A DNA stretch of 64,000 nucleotides from an uncultured Bacteroidia bacterium (GCA_902774295.1 CACYHP010000003.1:1-64000), one strand, 5' to 3'; positions 1 to 8,151 are shown, counted from the first letter of the stretch. Program-made: numbers and translations. Notes: generated by a model from the letters alone, not told the origin.

Positions 1-104
1 GATAATGCAGTAGATAACTAACTAAATCGTAACCTATTACTATCAAGAGCAATTAACCTACGCTCATTTCCAATAAATTACACTCTTTTCGTAACTTCAT
101 AGTG

Positions 105-112
105 CAAATTTA
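105..112 (-). promoter_or_regulatory. -7-box-like sequence near left edge
   Basis: The leftward strand reads TAAATTTG, a match to the Bacteroidetes -7 element TAnnTTTG. It is followed four bases later by an ATG (98-100) that opens only a 15-codon frame. No gene can be assigned. Apart from this, bases 1-170 hold no recognisable feature. Confidence 0.2.
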
Positions 113-170
113 CTAATTATTCTTGAATTTCCAAAACAATTTCTGTAAATCTTGTTAATCCTGTCTGAAA

Positions 171-485
171 TCATGCAAACTCATATTGCAAAATAGCAAT
201 ATTCAATGCTTCTTCTAATTTACAGATTGTTTCAAGCGAAAGGTTTTCCTCGCCTTTCAGCAGACGCGATACATATTGCGGCGAACATCCCATCCTTTCT
301 GCCAATTCTTGCCTCGAGATGTTTTGGTATTTCATAGACATAGCGACCTTTATGGCTATTTTTCTTGAATACTTCAGCCATCCCTGCGATTTGGCGGTCT
401 GATAAACCGCCTCTTTTTCACGCCATTCCGACGGCGTCGGCGATTGATAACTGCTCAATCTGGCTATTGCTTCGTCACGTGTCAT
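171..485 (-). CDS. XRE-family HTH protein, HigA-like antitoxin
   Basis: A 104-residue DNA-binding protein. A helix-turn-helix of the lambda Cro/CI (XRE) type occupies about residues 50-90 and is recognisable from the stretch ISRQELAERMGCSPQYVSRL followed by KGEENLSLETICKLEEAL. Its ATG overlaps the stop of the upstream gene in an ATGA arrangement (482-485), so the two are almost certainly translated together. A larger protein followed by an XRE protein is the HigB-HigA order of type II toxin-antitoxin modules, in which the HTH protein neutralises the toxin and represses the operon. The antitoxin role is inferred from this context; the HTH assignment itself is firm. Confidence 0.75.
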   Translation of the reverse strand: MTRDEAIARLSSYQSPTPSEWREKEAVYQTAKSQGWLKYSRKIAIKVAMSMKYQNISRQELAERMGCSPQYVSRLLKGEENLSLETICKLEEALNIAILQYEFA

Positions 486-1024
486 AATGCTATCTCCTTT
501 CTGTAATCTTCAAAACTTTCTTCATCAAATACATGCTCGTTTAAAAGGAAGTTTCTGACTTTTTCCATCCTTTCCAACTCAATCAAAGTGTGTTCGCGCT
601 CCTGCATGGTTCTCGTTAGTTTTATCGCACCTCCAGTGATAATATAGATGCCGACATTGAGTTTAATCGCATACAATCTCAACCAACTCTGCCGATTAGG
701 ACGACCTTTTTCTTTACCTAAAATCATCTCGCTGGTTCGATTATTATCAAGTGGGCGGAAAAATCTGTCAAGATTGGCTTCGGGAGAAATATCCATTATC
801 ACACAAGCCATCTCATCTCTGTCTTCCATCGTCTGATAAATAGCATCTTCGATGTTCGTTATCTTAAAATAAGAAATCAAATCATCAATATTCTGCATAA
901 AAAAATCAGCAAGCCATTCTGCATCACTCCATTGCGAAAGCACTCTTTCAAGTGCATTGACATTGTCTTTGTCATAACGCACAGCCCACAAACGTCCATT
1001 TTCTAATATCTTATCGAAAGTCAT
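482..1024 (-). CDS. Putative toxin partner of the XRE protein
   Basis: A protein of about 180 residues that I do not recognise with certainty. The ATG at 1024 (MTFDKILENG) is preferred over an in-frame upstream ATG at 1060, because a -7 box lies at 1045-1052 and the upstream ATG falls before that promoter. The C-terminal half (SWLRLYAIKLNVGIYIITGG, then a helix rich in Glu and Arg) resembles the strand-then-helix layout of RelE/HigB-fold toxins, but the N-terminal 100 residues are additional. It overlaps the downstream HTH gene by four bases. A stand-alone regulator or an abortive-infection component is also possible. The toxin call rests on gene order and size. Confidence 0.45.
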   Translation of the reverse strand: MTFDKILENGRLWAVRYDKDNVNALERVLSQWSDAEWLADFFMQNIDDLISYFKITNIEDAIYQTMEDRDEMACVIMDISPEANLDRFFRPLDNNRTSEMILGKEKGRPNRQSWLRLYAIKLNVGIYIITGGAIKLTRTMQEREHTLIELERMEKVRNFLLNEHVFDEESFEDYRKEIAL

Positions 1025-1044
1025 AACCCTAAAGTTTAACGTTG

Positions 1045-1075
1045 CAAAGATAATAAACAATTTAATATGTGCAAC
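1045..1075 (-). promoter_or_regulatory. Promoter of the HigBA-like pair
   Basis: The leftward strand has TATCTTTG (1045-1052) as the -7 box and GTTG (1072-1075) as a -33-like element 19 bases upstream, the spacing expected of a Bacteroidetes sigma-ABfr promoter. The start codon at 1024 lies about 20 bases downstream. Confidence 0.6.
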
Positions 1076-1095
1076 CTAAAAGTTTCATTTTTTAT

Positions 1096-1127
1096 AAAAA
1101 AAAGACGCCATAAATAAATATGACGTC
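1096..1127 (-). terminator. Intrinsic terminator of the rib operon
   Basis: On the leftward strand a 9-bp stem (GACGTCATA pairing with TATGGCGTC, one G-U pair, six-base loop, 1104-1127) is followed directly by eight T residues (1096-1103). It lies 32 bases after the ribH stop. Confidence 0.8.
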
Positions 1128-1130
1128 TCC

Positions 1131-1165
1131 TCTAAAGTCTAAAGACTAACGACTAAAGACTAAAT
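1131..1165. repeat. Degenerate CTAAAGACT phrase repeat
   Basis: Short near-tandem words of the type CTAAAGTCTAAAGACTAAC. The ribH stop codon (1160-1162) lies inside it. Similar word arrays occur at 49711-49800, 50513-50538 and 54076-54143. Confidence 0.5.
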
Positions 1166-1621
1166 CTGTTTTAGCAGATTTACCATTTCGATTGCAGTTG
1201 TCACTGCATCGTAGCCTTTGTTTCCGGCTTTTGAACCGGCACGTTCGACGGCCTGTTCGATGCTGTCTGTGGTGAGAACGCCAAAAATCACTGGCACTTC
1301 GGTCTGGAGACCAACTGTTGCGATGCCTTTGGTAGCCTCGTTAGCGACCATGTCGAAATGTGGTGTAGCGCCACGGATGACAGCGCCAAGGCACACGACG
1401 GCGTCGTATTTCTTGCTTGCAGCCATCTTCTTTGCCACGAGCGGGATCTCGAAAGCGCCCGGAACCCAAGCCACATCGATGTTTTTCTCATCACCACCGT
1501 GACGTTTGAAAGCGTCGATGGCACCACCCAACAGCTTGTTGGTGATGATTTCATTGAAACGGCCAGCCACGATGGCGATCTTCTGGCCCTGAGCTAATAA
1601 TTTTCCTTCTAAAATGTTCAT
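1160..1621 (-). CDS. ribH: 6,7-dimethyl-8-ribityllumazine synthase
   Basis: Condenses 5-amino-6-ribitylamino-uracil with 3,4-dihydroxy-2-butanone 4-phosphate to lumazine, the penultimate step of riboflavin synthesis, usually in an icosahedral or pentameric cytoplasmic shell. The 153-residue length is normal. Diagnostic segments are [12 protein letters not shown] near the N-terminus, [10 protein letters not shown] at about 50-60, and [12 protein letters not shown] with the catalytic His at about 80-90. It is the last gene of the rib operon, 115 bases after ribBA; that gap holds a palindromic repeat. An intrinsic terminator follows. The TAG stop lies within a CTAAAGACT-type repeat. Confidence 0.97.
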   Translation of the reverse strand: MNILEGKLLAQGQKIAIVAGRFNEIITNKLLGGAIDAFKRHGGDEKNIDVAWVPGAFEIPLVAKKMAASKKYDAVVCLGAVIRGATPHFDMVANEATKGIATVGLQTEVPVIFGVLTTDSIEQAVERAGSKAGNKGYDAVTTAIEMVNLLKQI

Positions 1622-1660
1622 GTTTTAATATTTTAAGTTGTTAATAATTCACATTAATTC

Positions 1661-1760
1661 GTCATTTCGAGCTTGTCGAGAAATCCTTTTTAGAATATGC
1701 TTATGCGAAAAGAGGATTTCTCCACTTCGCTCCATTTCATTCCGCTTCGGTCGAAATGAC
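1661..1760. repeat. Palindromic dispersed repeat, copy 1
   Basis: Exactly 100 bases bounded by inverted termini GTCATTTCGA and TCGAAATGAC, with inner inverted segments AGAAATCC and GGATTTCT. It fills most of the ribBA-ribH gap and runs into ribBA, supplying its last codons and stop. Copies 2-4 are at 3929-4034, 8921-9003 and 9867-9944. Confidence 0.8.
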
Positions 1761-2975
1761 GGGAGAAACGTCTTTCACATGAAGTATATGTCCCATTTTC
1801 TTATATTTCGTATAAAGATAGAATGCATCCTTTTCGTTGCAGGTCATCTCGATAGGCTCACGACCGACGATTTCGATGCCGTAGCCTTCCAAGCCGCTGA
1901 TTTTCATCGGGTTATTGGTCATCACGATGATTTTCTTTGCGCCCAGATCTGCCAAAATCTCAGCGCCGGTGCCGTAATCGCGCAAATCGGCGGCGAAACC
2001 GAGTGCGAGGTTAGCCTCGACGGTGTCCATGCCTTTGTCCTGCAAAGTATAGGCTTTAAGCTTGTTTATCAAGCCGATGCCGCGGCCTTCCTGACGGAGA
2101 TATAGCAGCACGCCTCTGCCTTTAGCCTCGATACGGCGCATGGCCTCCTGGAGCTGCTCGCCACAGTCGCAACGCATCGAACCGAAAGCGTCGCCAGTCA
2201 AGCATTCAGAGTGCACACGGCACAAAACAGGCTCGTTTGTCGTCAAATCGCCTTTCACCAGCGCCACATGATGCTCGCCAGTGATCTTATCTACGTAACC
2301 GACAGCCTTGAAAGTGCCATATTTTGTAGGCAGTTCAGCCTCTGTCACCTTCTCGACGAGGATCTCAGTCTTTCTGCGGTATTTTATCAGTTCAGCTATC
2401 GAAGTGATTTTCAAGTTGTTAGCCTTCGCGAACTTTATCAGCTCGGTGGTGCGCATCATGGTGCCGTCTTCGCGCATGATCTCGCAGCAGAGACCGCATT
2501 CCTTTAAGCCCGCAAGACGCATCAAATCGACAGTAGCCTCAGTGTGACCGCCACGTTTCAGCACTCCACCCTGACGGGCTTCAAGCGGAAACATGTGCCC
2601 AGGACGACGGAAATCCTCAGGACGCACGCCGTCTTCAACGACTTTCATGGCAGTAATGGAGCGCTCCACAGCCGAGATGCCTGTCGTAGTGTCTATATAA
2701 TCGATTGAAACCGTAAATGCAGTGCAGTGATTATCAGTGTTTTCAGTCACCATCTGGTTGAGTTTCAAGCGTTTGCATATCTCAGAGCTCATCGGCATGC
2801 AAATCAGGCCTTTGCCGTATGACGCCATAAAATTCACGTTTTCGACGGTCGCAAACTCAGCCGCACAAATCAAATCGCCTTCGTTTTCGCGGTCAGGGTC
2901 GTCGACGACGATGATCATCTTACCAGCGCGAAGGTCTTCTAAAGCTTCCTCAATAGTGTTAAAATCTTTATTCAT
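1737..2975 (-). CDS. ribBA: Bifunctional DHBP synthase / GTP cyclohydrolase II
   Basis: Supplies both precursors of the riboflavin pathway. The N-terminal half (to about residue 205) is 3,4-dihydroxy-2-butanone-4-phosphate synthase, with the acidic loop [11 protein letters not shown] and the HTEATVDL segment. The C-terminal half is GTP cyclohydrolase II, with the zinc cysteines in [15 protein letters not shown], the RQEGRGIGL loop and the DLRDYG segment carrying the catalytic Arg. The normal C-terminus (KKMGHIL) is extended by about 14 residues, and the final VISTEAE plus stop codon come from the palindromic repeat at 1661-1760. It starts five bases after the ribE stop, so it is co-transcribed. 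Confidence 0.97.
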   Translation of the reverse strand: MNKDFNTIEEALEDLRAGKMIIVVDDPDRENEGDLICAAEFATVENVNFMASYGKGLICMPMSSEICKRLKLNQMVTENTDNHCTAFTVSIDYIDTTTGISAVERSITAMKVVEDGVRPEDFRRPGHMFPLEARQGGVLKRGGHTEATVDLMRLAGLKECGLCCEIMREDGTMMRTTELIKFAKANNLKITSIAELIKYRRKTEILVEKVTEAELPTKYGTFKAVGYVDKITGEHHVALVKGDLTTNEPVLCRVHSECLTGDAFGSMRCDCGEQLQEAMRRIEAKGRGVLLYLRQEGRGIGLINKLKAYTLQDKGMDTVEANLALGFAADLRDYGTGAEILADLGAKKIIVMTNNPMKISGLEGYGIEIVGREPIEMTCNEKDAFYLYTKYKKMGHILHVKDVSPVISTEAE

Positions 2976-2980
2976 CTATA

Positions 2981-3622
2981 TTAAAAATTATTGTCTTTCA
3001 ATAAGTTAAGTAATCTCTCATCATTTCTTGCGGTGATATTTCCTACAAATTTCTCAATATATTTTCCGACGATGTCGTTCTCCAAATTCACGGTGTCGCC
3101 GATTTTTTTCTTCGTCAATGTCGTCTCGTCCTGAGTGTGCTGGATGATTGAAACTCCGAAGTCATAGCTGCTTACATCAGTGACTGTCAATGAGATACCG
3201 TCGATTGTGATAGAGCCTTTTTCAACGATATATCTCAAAATCTCAGGTCGTGTCTCTATTTTCACCCGTATCGCCTTGTCGTCGCGAGTCATCTTTGAGA
3301 TTATGCCAGTGCCGTCGATGTGGCCTGAAACTATATGTCCGCCAAAACGACCATTTGCAGGCATTGCTCTCTCGCAATTCACTAAATCGTTGATTCTCAA
3401 ATCTTTGAAATTAGTTCGGTTCATCGTTTCAGGCATCACGTCGGCGGTGTAAGAGTCGTTGTCGAATGTCGTAACCGTCAGGCAGACGCCGTTTGTGCAG
3501 ATGCTGTCGCCGATATGGATGTCGTCCAAAATCTTCTTCACAGCGATTGTCAGCCTGATGCTGTTGGCACCACGCGTGATCGCCTTCACCTTCCCGATTT
3601 CTTCAATTATACCCGTGAACAT
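2981..3622 (-). CDS. ribE: Riboflavin synthase, alpha subunit
   Basis: Dismutates two molecules of 6,7-dimethyl-8-ribityllumazine to riboflavin. The 213-residue protein has the invariant start MFTGIIEEIG and two tandem lumazine-binding barrels: VCLTV and GHIVSGHIDGTG in the first, GSITIDGISLTV and a matching second-barrel segment after it. Its start codon lies inside the end of ribD (16-base overlap), consistent with translational coupling in the rib operon. Confidence 0.96.
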   Translation of the reverse strand: MFTGIIEEIGKVKAITRGANSIRLTIAVKKILDDIHIGDSICTNGVCLTVTTFDNDSYTADVMPETMNRTNFKDLRINDLVNCERAMPANGRFGGHIVSGHIDGTGIISKMTRDDKAIRVKIETRPEILRYIVEKGSITIDGISLTVTDVSSYDFGVSIIQHTQDETTLTKKKIGDTVNLENDIVGKYIEKFVGNITARNDERLLNLLKDNNF

Positions 3623-4782
3623 ATCTTTCCTTTTATTAAAATATCTCCGTTAATATTTTGAATATCAATGTCTTGTAAATTTATCGCCTCGCTCATTTTA
3701 TCAATTCCCTTACCAGAAACAGGAGTCTTGGCGCCTTCTCCGCCTATGATTTTCGGAGCTATAAACGCCCATACCTCATCCACACAACCCGCCTCAAGAA
3801 ACGCGGCATTGAGTGTCCCGCCGCCCTCAAGGAGAAGCGAATCGATGCCTTGCGCGCCTAATTGTGCCATAAGGTCGTTGATGTCGACATGGCCATCTTT
3901 TGATGCACAATGAATAACCTCAAGACCTCTCATTTCCAGCGTTTGCAGTGAGTCGAGGAATCCTTTTTGTTTGTTAACGTTTAAAGAGGATTTCTCCACT
4001 TCGCTCCGCTCTGCTTCGCTTCGGTCGAAATGACGGCAAGCAACGATTGTCCTGTATTCTTTTGCTGTCTTAACCAATTGAGAATCAGCAGGTATCCTTA
4101 AATTGCTATCAACCACAATTCTTATCGGCTGATGATGATTTCCTTCCAATCTGCATGTCAGCATCGGGTCGTCGGCCAAAACCGTGCCGATTCCAACGAC
4201 AACGCCAGCTAATTCACTTCTCAATTCATGCACCATCTTGCGTGATTCCTCATTAGTCACCCACTTCGAATCGCCTGTATATGCTGCTATTTTGCCGTCG
4301 AGGGTCATCGCGGTCTTCATGATGACGTAGGGTCGCTTGGTAGTGATGTATTTCAAGAACACCTTGTTCATCTCGCGGATCTCGTTTTCGCAAAGCCCGA
4401 CCTCGACTTCAATGCCGGCGTCTTGTAAAATCTTGACACCTTTTCCGGCCACCAACGGGTTCGGGTCAAGGATGCCGACGAAGACTTTTTTGATACCTTT
4501 TTCAATGATTATCTCGGTGCAGGGAGGCGTTTTGCCGTAGTGGCAACATGGTTCAAGTGTTACGTAAAGTGAAGCGCCTTTAGTTTCTGTTTTACAGCGT
4601 GTTAAAGCATTGCGTTCGGCATGAAATTCGCCGTATTTTTCATGGTATCCCTCGGCGATTATTTCATCGTCTTTCACGACCACGCAGCCCACCAAAGGAT
4701 TCGGATGGACGTATCCTCCGCCCTTCTTGGCGAGCTTGATGGCACGCCGCATAAACTCGATGTCTTTTTCGCAATATGACAT
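3607..4782 (-). CDS. ribD: Pyrimidine deaminase/reductase RibD, with repeat-derived insertion
   Basis: Catalyses the second and third steps of riboflavin synthesis from the GTP ring-opening product. The N-terminal cytidine-deaminase-type domain carries HPNPLVGCVVV, the zinc/catalytic HAERN, and LEPCCHYGKTPPC. The reductase domain has MKTAMTLDGKIA, VGIGTVLADDP and LLLEGGGTLNAAFL. At 391 residues it is longer than usual. The excess is a segment of about 40 residues in the reductase domain, between IVACRH and GLEVIHCA, encoded by a palindromic repeat (3929-4034) read in frame. The function is probably retained because all motifs survive. It is the first gene of the operon, directly after the riboswitch terminator. 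Confidence 0.95.
   Translation of the reverse strand: MSYCEKDIEFMRRAIKLAKKGGGYVHPNPLVGCVVVKDDEIIAEGYHEKYGEFHAERNALTRCKTETKGASLYVTLEPCCHYGKTPPCTEIIIEKGIKKVFVGILDPNPLVAGKGVKILQDAGIEVEVGLCENEIREMNKVFLKYITTKRPYVIMKTAMTLDGKIAAYTGDSKWVTNEESRKMVHELRSELAGVVVGIGTVLADDPMLTCRLEGNHHQPIRIVVDSNLRIPADSQLVKTAKEYRTIVACRHFDRSEAERSEVEKSSLNVNKQKGFLDSLQTLEMRGLEVIHCASKDGHVDINDLMAQLGAQGIDSLLLEGGGTLNAAFLEAGCVDEVWAFIAPKIIGGEGAKTPVSGKGIDKMSEAINLQDIDIQNINGDILIKGKICSRV
3929..4034. repeat. Palindromic dispersed repeat, copy 2 (inside ribD)
   Basis: About 106 bases running from a degenerate left end (CTCATTTCCA, compare GTCATTTCGA in copy 1) to a perfect right end TCGAAATGAC. It contains the family core GGATTTCTCCACTTCGCTCC. 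Read on the ribD strand it is open throughout and adds a charged stretch including EVEKSS to the protein. Confidence 0.8.
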
Positions 4783-4810
4783 AAAAAAAGCCCTAAATAA
4801 ACATCAGGGC
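4783..4810 (-). terminator. Riboswitch expression platform, intrinsic terminator
   Basis: On the leftward strand the stem GCCCTGA/TTTAGGGC (7 bp including one G-U pair, seven-base loop) at 4790-4810 is followed by seven T residues that run directly into the ribD ATG at 4780-4782. The 5' arm is also exactly complementary, over eight bases, to the 5' strand of the riboswitch P1 region (TCAGGGCA, 4941-4948). That provides an antiterminator pairing when FMN is absent. Confidence 0.8.
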
Positions 4811-4840
4811 AGCATATTTTGAAAAATTAAAACAAACAAA

Positions 4841-4956
4841 CTTCTCTCATCCGGACTGTCACCGTCGGTTTCGGAATTTCACCGAATCAGTTCCCCTTGG
4901 GGAAGTCGCGGACTGTCACCGCCGGAAAGGAATTTCACCTTGCCCTGAAGTTTTCG
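4841..4956 (-). ncRNA. FMN riboswitch (RFN element)
   Basis: The leftward strand carries the conserved RFN series in order: AGGGCAAGGTGAAATTCC, GGCGGTGACAGTCCGCGA, GATTCGGTGAAATTCCGA, CCGACGGTGACAGTCCGGAT and a closing GAGAGAAG that pairs with the initial CTTC to form P1. It senses FMN and controls the ribD-ribE-ribBA-ribH operon. A terminator hairpin lies between it and ribD, so control is most likely by transcription termination. Confidence 0.96.
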
Positions 4957-4960
4957 ACTG

Positions 4961-4968
4961 CAAAAATA
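4961..4968 (-). promoter_or_regulatory. -7 box of the rib operon
   Basis: TATTTTTG on the leftward strand, a perfect TAnnTTTG. It ends 11 bases before the first base of riboswitch P1, which places the transcript start at the head of the aptamer. No clear -33 TTTG is visible. Confidence 0.6.
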
Positions 4969-4988
4969 CACAAAATTTTAATATTGTG

Positions 4989-6008
4989 CTATATTTTGTT
5001 GCATTTTTTTAACAAAATGAAGTCGAGAGTGACCATCGCGGCCATCGCCTCAACCATAGGAACCACTCGAGGCACCACACAAACATCATGACGTCCTTGA
5101 ATCTCTATTGTCGTCGCATTGCCTTGGATATCAACGGTTTGCTGAGGATACATCACTGACGGGATCGGCTTAAAAGCGACTTTGAAAACTATATCCTCGC
5201 CGTTTGTGATGCCGCCTTGCACGCCGCCAGAGTGATTGGTCTTTGTGCGGATTTGCTTGCCGTCAAACATGAATTCATCGTTACATTCGCTTCCTCGCAT
5301 GCCTGCTGCATTGAATCCTTCGCCTATCTCAAAGCCCTTTGCCGCGTTGATTGTCATCATCGCCTGTGCCAACACCGCATGAAACTTTTGAAAAGCGGGC
5401 TCTCCGAGGCCTACAGGAGTGTTTTTGACGATTCCTTGGACAACTGCGCCCACGGTATCCTTTTCTTCTCTATAACGGCTTAAAATGCGTTCAATCTCGT
5501 CTTTCGAGAAGCTTTTACTTCTCTCCTCGCCAATCTGAATCACATCTGATTGAATCTCAATGCCTTGCGATGCGAGAATCTGTTTGGCGATTGCACCCGC
5601 AACAACACATGGCAACAATGTCCTTGCCGAGCCTCTGCCTCCGCCTGCATAATCTCTGATTCCATACTTCATCTGATAGGTGAAATCGGCATGCGAAGGA
5701 CGGAAAACATCCTTGATATTCTCATAATCAGAGGTTTTCGCGTCTTTGTTGCGAATCAGGAACGCTATCGGAGTGCCGGTTGTCTTGCCTTCAAACAAGC
5801 CCGAGAGGAACTCAACCACATCAGGCTCCTTGCGCGTCGACATGGCATTATTCTGTCCCGACTTTCTACGTGATAACTCATTTTCAATCAATGATTTATC
5901 AAGCAAAATACCAGCAGGACAGCCGTCAATAACACCACCAATGGCCGGACCATGGGACTCACCGAAGGTAGTCAGACAAAATGCCGTTCCAAAAGAATTT
6001 GAATTCAT
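4989..6008 (-). CDS. aroC: Chorismate synthase
   Basis: Last step of the shikimate pathway, converting EPSP to chorismate with reduced FMN. The start at 6008 (MNSNSFGTAF) is chosen over an ATG six codons upstream because family members begin just before the FGT motif. The three family signatures are present: GESHGPAIGGVIDGCPAG near the N-terminus, DYAGGGRGSARTL in the middle and GRHDVCVVPRVVPMVEAM near the C-terminus. At 339 residues it is at the short end of the family. It lies downstream of the DUF349 gene across a perfect hairpin, and its product needs reduced FMN from the adjacent flavin pathway. Another shikimate gene (aroQ) lies at 55 kb. Confidence 0.95.
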   Translation of the reverse strand: MNSNSFGTAFCLTTFGESHGPAIGGVIDGCPAGILLDKSLIENELSRRKSGQNNAMSTRKEPDVVEFLSGLFEGKTTGTPIAFLIRNKDAKTSDYENIKDVFRPSHADFTYQMKYGIRDYAGGGRGSARTLLPCVVAGAIAKQILASQGIEIQSDVIQIGEERSKSFSKDEIERILSRYREEKDTVGAVVQGIVKNTPVGLGEPAFQKFHAVLAQAMMTINAAKGFEIGEGFNAAGMRGSECNDEFMFDGKQIRTKTNHSGGVQGGITNGEDIVFKVAFKPIPSVMYPQQTVDIQGNATTIEIQGRHDVCVVPRVVPMVEAMAAMVTLDFILLKKCNKI

Positions 6009-6016
6009 ATAAACAT

Positions 6017-6044
6017 GTAGGGACAAGGCTTGCCTTGTCCCTAC
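6017..6044. repeat. Perfect inverted repeat GTAGGGACAAGGC
   Basis: Two 13-base arms, GTAGGGACAAGGC and GCCTTGTCCCTAC, separated by TT. It sits between the stop of the DUF349 gene and the start of aroC. It could form a hairpin on either strand but has no T-tract next to it, so it looks like a dispersed palindromic repeat rather than a standard terminator. Confidence 0.7.
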
Positions 6045-6061
6045 GGAAATATCAGATTTTA

Positions 6062-7984
6062 TTATTGTTCGTTTAAAATCTTAACCTTTGCCTCGAGAAC
6101 CTTGACGTCGTTCTTGATCTTGGCAATCTTCTTCTCGTATTCAAGCTTGAGAAGCTCTGACTGCTTGCTTCTTGCGAAGAATCCGATGTTGTTCTCCAAA
6201 GTGGTGATCTCGTCACGCAGTCTCTGGATCTTGGTCTGGAGGTTCATGCGTTCTCTTCTGACTTTGTCGCGTGAATCCGGATCTTCCTTCAAACCTGAGA
6301 CCATGTTACGATACTCGTTGGTTGTCGCCTCGTTATCGTTGGCGCGCATCTTGTCGAACAAGCCGTCGATGAGGCTGCGGTATTCGTTCTGGATGCTGTC
6401 TTTGTACTTCATCGGGACGTGACCGATAGCCATCCATTCTCTCTGGAATCCACGGATTGCCTCCATATTCTCGTTACGGTCTTTCTTCAACTCGTAAGCC
6501 TTGATGCGCTCGATGATTTCCCGTTTTGCCTTGAGGTTAGCTTCCTCTTCGCCTTTAATTCCTGAGAAATGCTCAGCTTTTCTTGCAAAGAACGCGTCGC
6601 AGGCGCTGCGGAAACGCTTCCAGATCTTGTCTGAATGACGTTTCGGCACCGGACCTATGGTCTTCCATTCTTCCTGGAGCTGTTTGATGCGGTCGGTGGT
6701 CTTCTTCCACTCTGTCGAATCGACGAGATTCTCAGCTTCCACGCAGATTTGAACCTTCTTGTTGTAGTTTTCCATCTGCTGTACTTTGAGCTTGCTGAAG
6801 AACTCTTTCTTTGCCTCGAAGAATGTGTTCATCGAGCCTTTGAAGCGGTTCCAGATCTCATCGCTCTGTTTCTTCGACACAGGACCGATTTCCTTCCAGG
6901 TCTTGAACAAATCGTTAACCTCATTCGACTTTTTCTGATAGCCGTTGATGCTGTTAACAGGTTCATTCACAATCTCTTCCATCTTCACGCAGATAGCTTC
7001 CTTAGCCTCGTAGTTGGCTTTCTGCTCTTCCTCGATCTTTGCGTAATGCTCGCGGCGAATCTGGTTTACCTTATCGGTTGTGTTCTTGAAACGCTCCCAA
7101 ATCTCGTCTTTCTTATCTTGCGGAACAGGACCGATTTCCTTCCACTCGTCGTGATATTTCTGTAATGCCTTGAACGCTTTGGTCTGTGATTTCTCAAGAA
7201 GCAGGAGTTCAGCCTTTTCGCAAAGCTCGATCTTAGCCTCAAGATTCTTCTTCAGGTCAAGGTCACGCAACTCTCTGTTAATCTTAACTTTATCGTAGAA
7301 TTTCTCGATAAGGAAATGATATGTGTTCCAGATATTTGAAACCTCGTTTGCAGGCACCTGACCGATTTCTTTCCATCTGTCCTGAAGGGCGCGGAAGTCA
7401 TCGTAGGTCTTCTTCAGAGTCTCTTCAGAATAAATCAAAGCCTTCAATTCCTCAATGATTTCAAGCTTTTTCTGAAGGTTCTCAGCTTTCTGCTTCTCCT
7501 GTTCTTCCTTGTATCTCTCTTTGTTTACCTTGTAAATGTCGAAAGCGGCTTTGAAACGCACCTCCAGCGGGTCGTCTTTGTGCTCATAGCTTTCTTTGTC
7601 GCCACCGTCGAGGATGAATTGCTCCATCTCTTTATCACGATCAACCTTATTGAGTCTCAAGAAGTTAGTCTTGATAGCGGCAACTTTATCCTTGATCTTA
7701 GCAACATCCGGATCATGGACTGTTTCTTCAAGAAGTTCAACGAGTTGGAGTTTGTTAAGGTTCGAGAAATCGAATTCCAACTCTTCCTCCTCTTCGTTTT
7801 CGTTGTCGTTAGATAAATCAAGCTCGGCATCCTGTGGAATTTCCTCATTTTGAGGCAAAATTTCCTCTTCAGGAAGCTTCGTTTCTTCTTCATTAACATC
7901 AATTTTCACATTGATTTTTACAGAGCCAGGCAAAATTGTCGGCTTGTTGAGTTTCTCAATTGTCTTGAGTTCGGTAGCGTTCAT
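6062..7984 (-). CDS. DUF349-repeat coiled-coil protein
   Basis: A 640-residue, highly charged cytoplasmic protein. After an acidic N-terminal region of about 80 residues it carries at least five repeats of the DUF349 type, each with a W-x-x-IG-x-VP core (WKEIGQVPANE, WKEIGPVPQDK, WKEIGPVSKKQ, WKTIGPVPKRH, WMAIGHVPMKY) followed by a helix with IW-x-x-F. The last 90 residues are coiled coil (LQTKIQRLRDEITTLENNIG). Large DUF349 proteins like this are common in Bacteroidetes; their function is not established. It is transcribed divergently from the kinase-RapZ gene. Confidence 0.85.
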   Translation of the reverse strand: MNATELKTIEKLNKPTILPGSVKINVKIDVNEEETKLPEEEILPQNEEIPQDAELDLSNDNENEEEEELEFDFSNLNKLQLVELLEETVHDPDVAKIKDKVAAIKTNFLRLNKVDRDKEMEQFILDGGDKESYEHKDDPLEVRFKAAFDIYKVNKERYKEEQEKQKAENLQKKLEIIEELKALIYSEETLKKTYDDFRALQDRWKEIGQVPANEVSNIWNTYHFLIEKFYDKVKINRELRDLDLKKNLEAKIELCEKAELLLLEKSQTKAFKALQKYHDEWKEIGPVPQDKKDEIWERFKNTTDKVNQIRREHYAKIEEEQKANYEAKEAICVKMEEIVNEPVNSINGYQKKSNEVNDLFKTWKEIGPVSKKQSDEIWNRFKGSMNTFFEAKKEFFSKLKVQQMENYNKKVQICVEAENLVDSTEWKKTTDRIKQLQEEWKTIGPVPKRHSDKIWKRFRSACDAFFARKAEHFSGIKGEEEANLKAKREIIERIKAYELKKDRNENMEAIRGFQREWMAIGHVPMKYKDSIQNEYRSLIDGLFDKMRANDNEATTNEYRNMVSGLKEDPDSRDKVRRERMNLQTKIQRLRDEITTLENNIGFFARSKQSELLKLEYEKKIAKIKNDVKVLEAKVKILNEQ

Positions 7985-8125
7985 TTTTTGATAAATGTTT
8001 GATAATCAATAATTTAATTAAGTCGTTATCAGAATTTTGTTTTCACAAAACTCGATATTGGAGCAAAAATAGGCTGCAAAGATAATAATTTTCTCACGAA
8101 AATGCATTATTTTGAAAAAATTTTG

Positions 8126-8133
8126 TAAGTTTG
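8126..8133 (+). promoter_or_regulatory. -7 box upstream of kinase-RapZ gene
   Basis: TAAGTTTG matches TAnnTTTG and lies 18 bases before the ATG at 8152. The interval 7985-8151 is the divergent promoter region between two genes. Confidence 0.5.
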
Positions 8134-8151
8134 TAACCTAAATTTTTGCGT

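Noticed and set aside
98-112. Promoter-like box with ATG at the left edge
   Set aside because: The ATG opens only 15 codons with no recognisable product.
6635-7165. Long open frame opposite the DUF349 gene
   Set aside because: It mirrors the repetitive codons of the DUF349 gene and has no recognisable domain or start signal.
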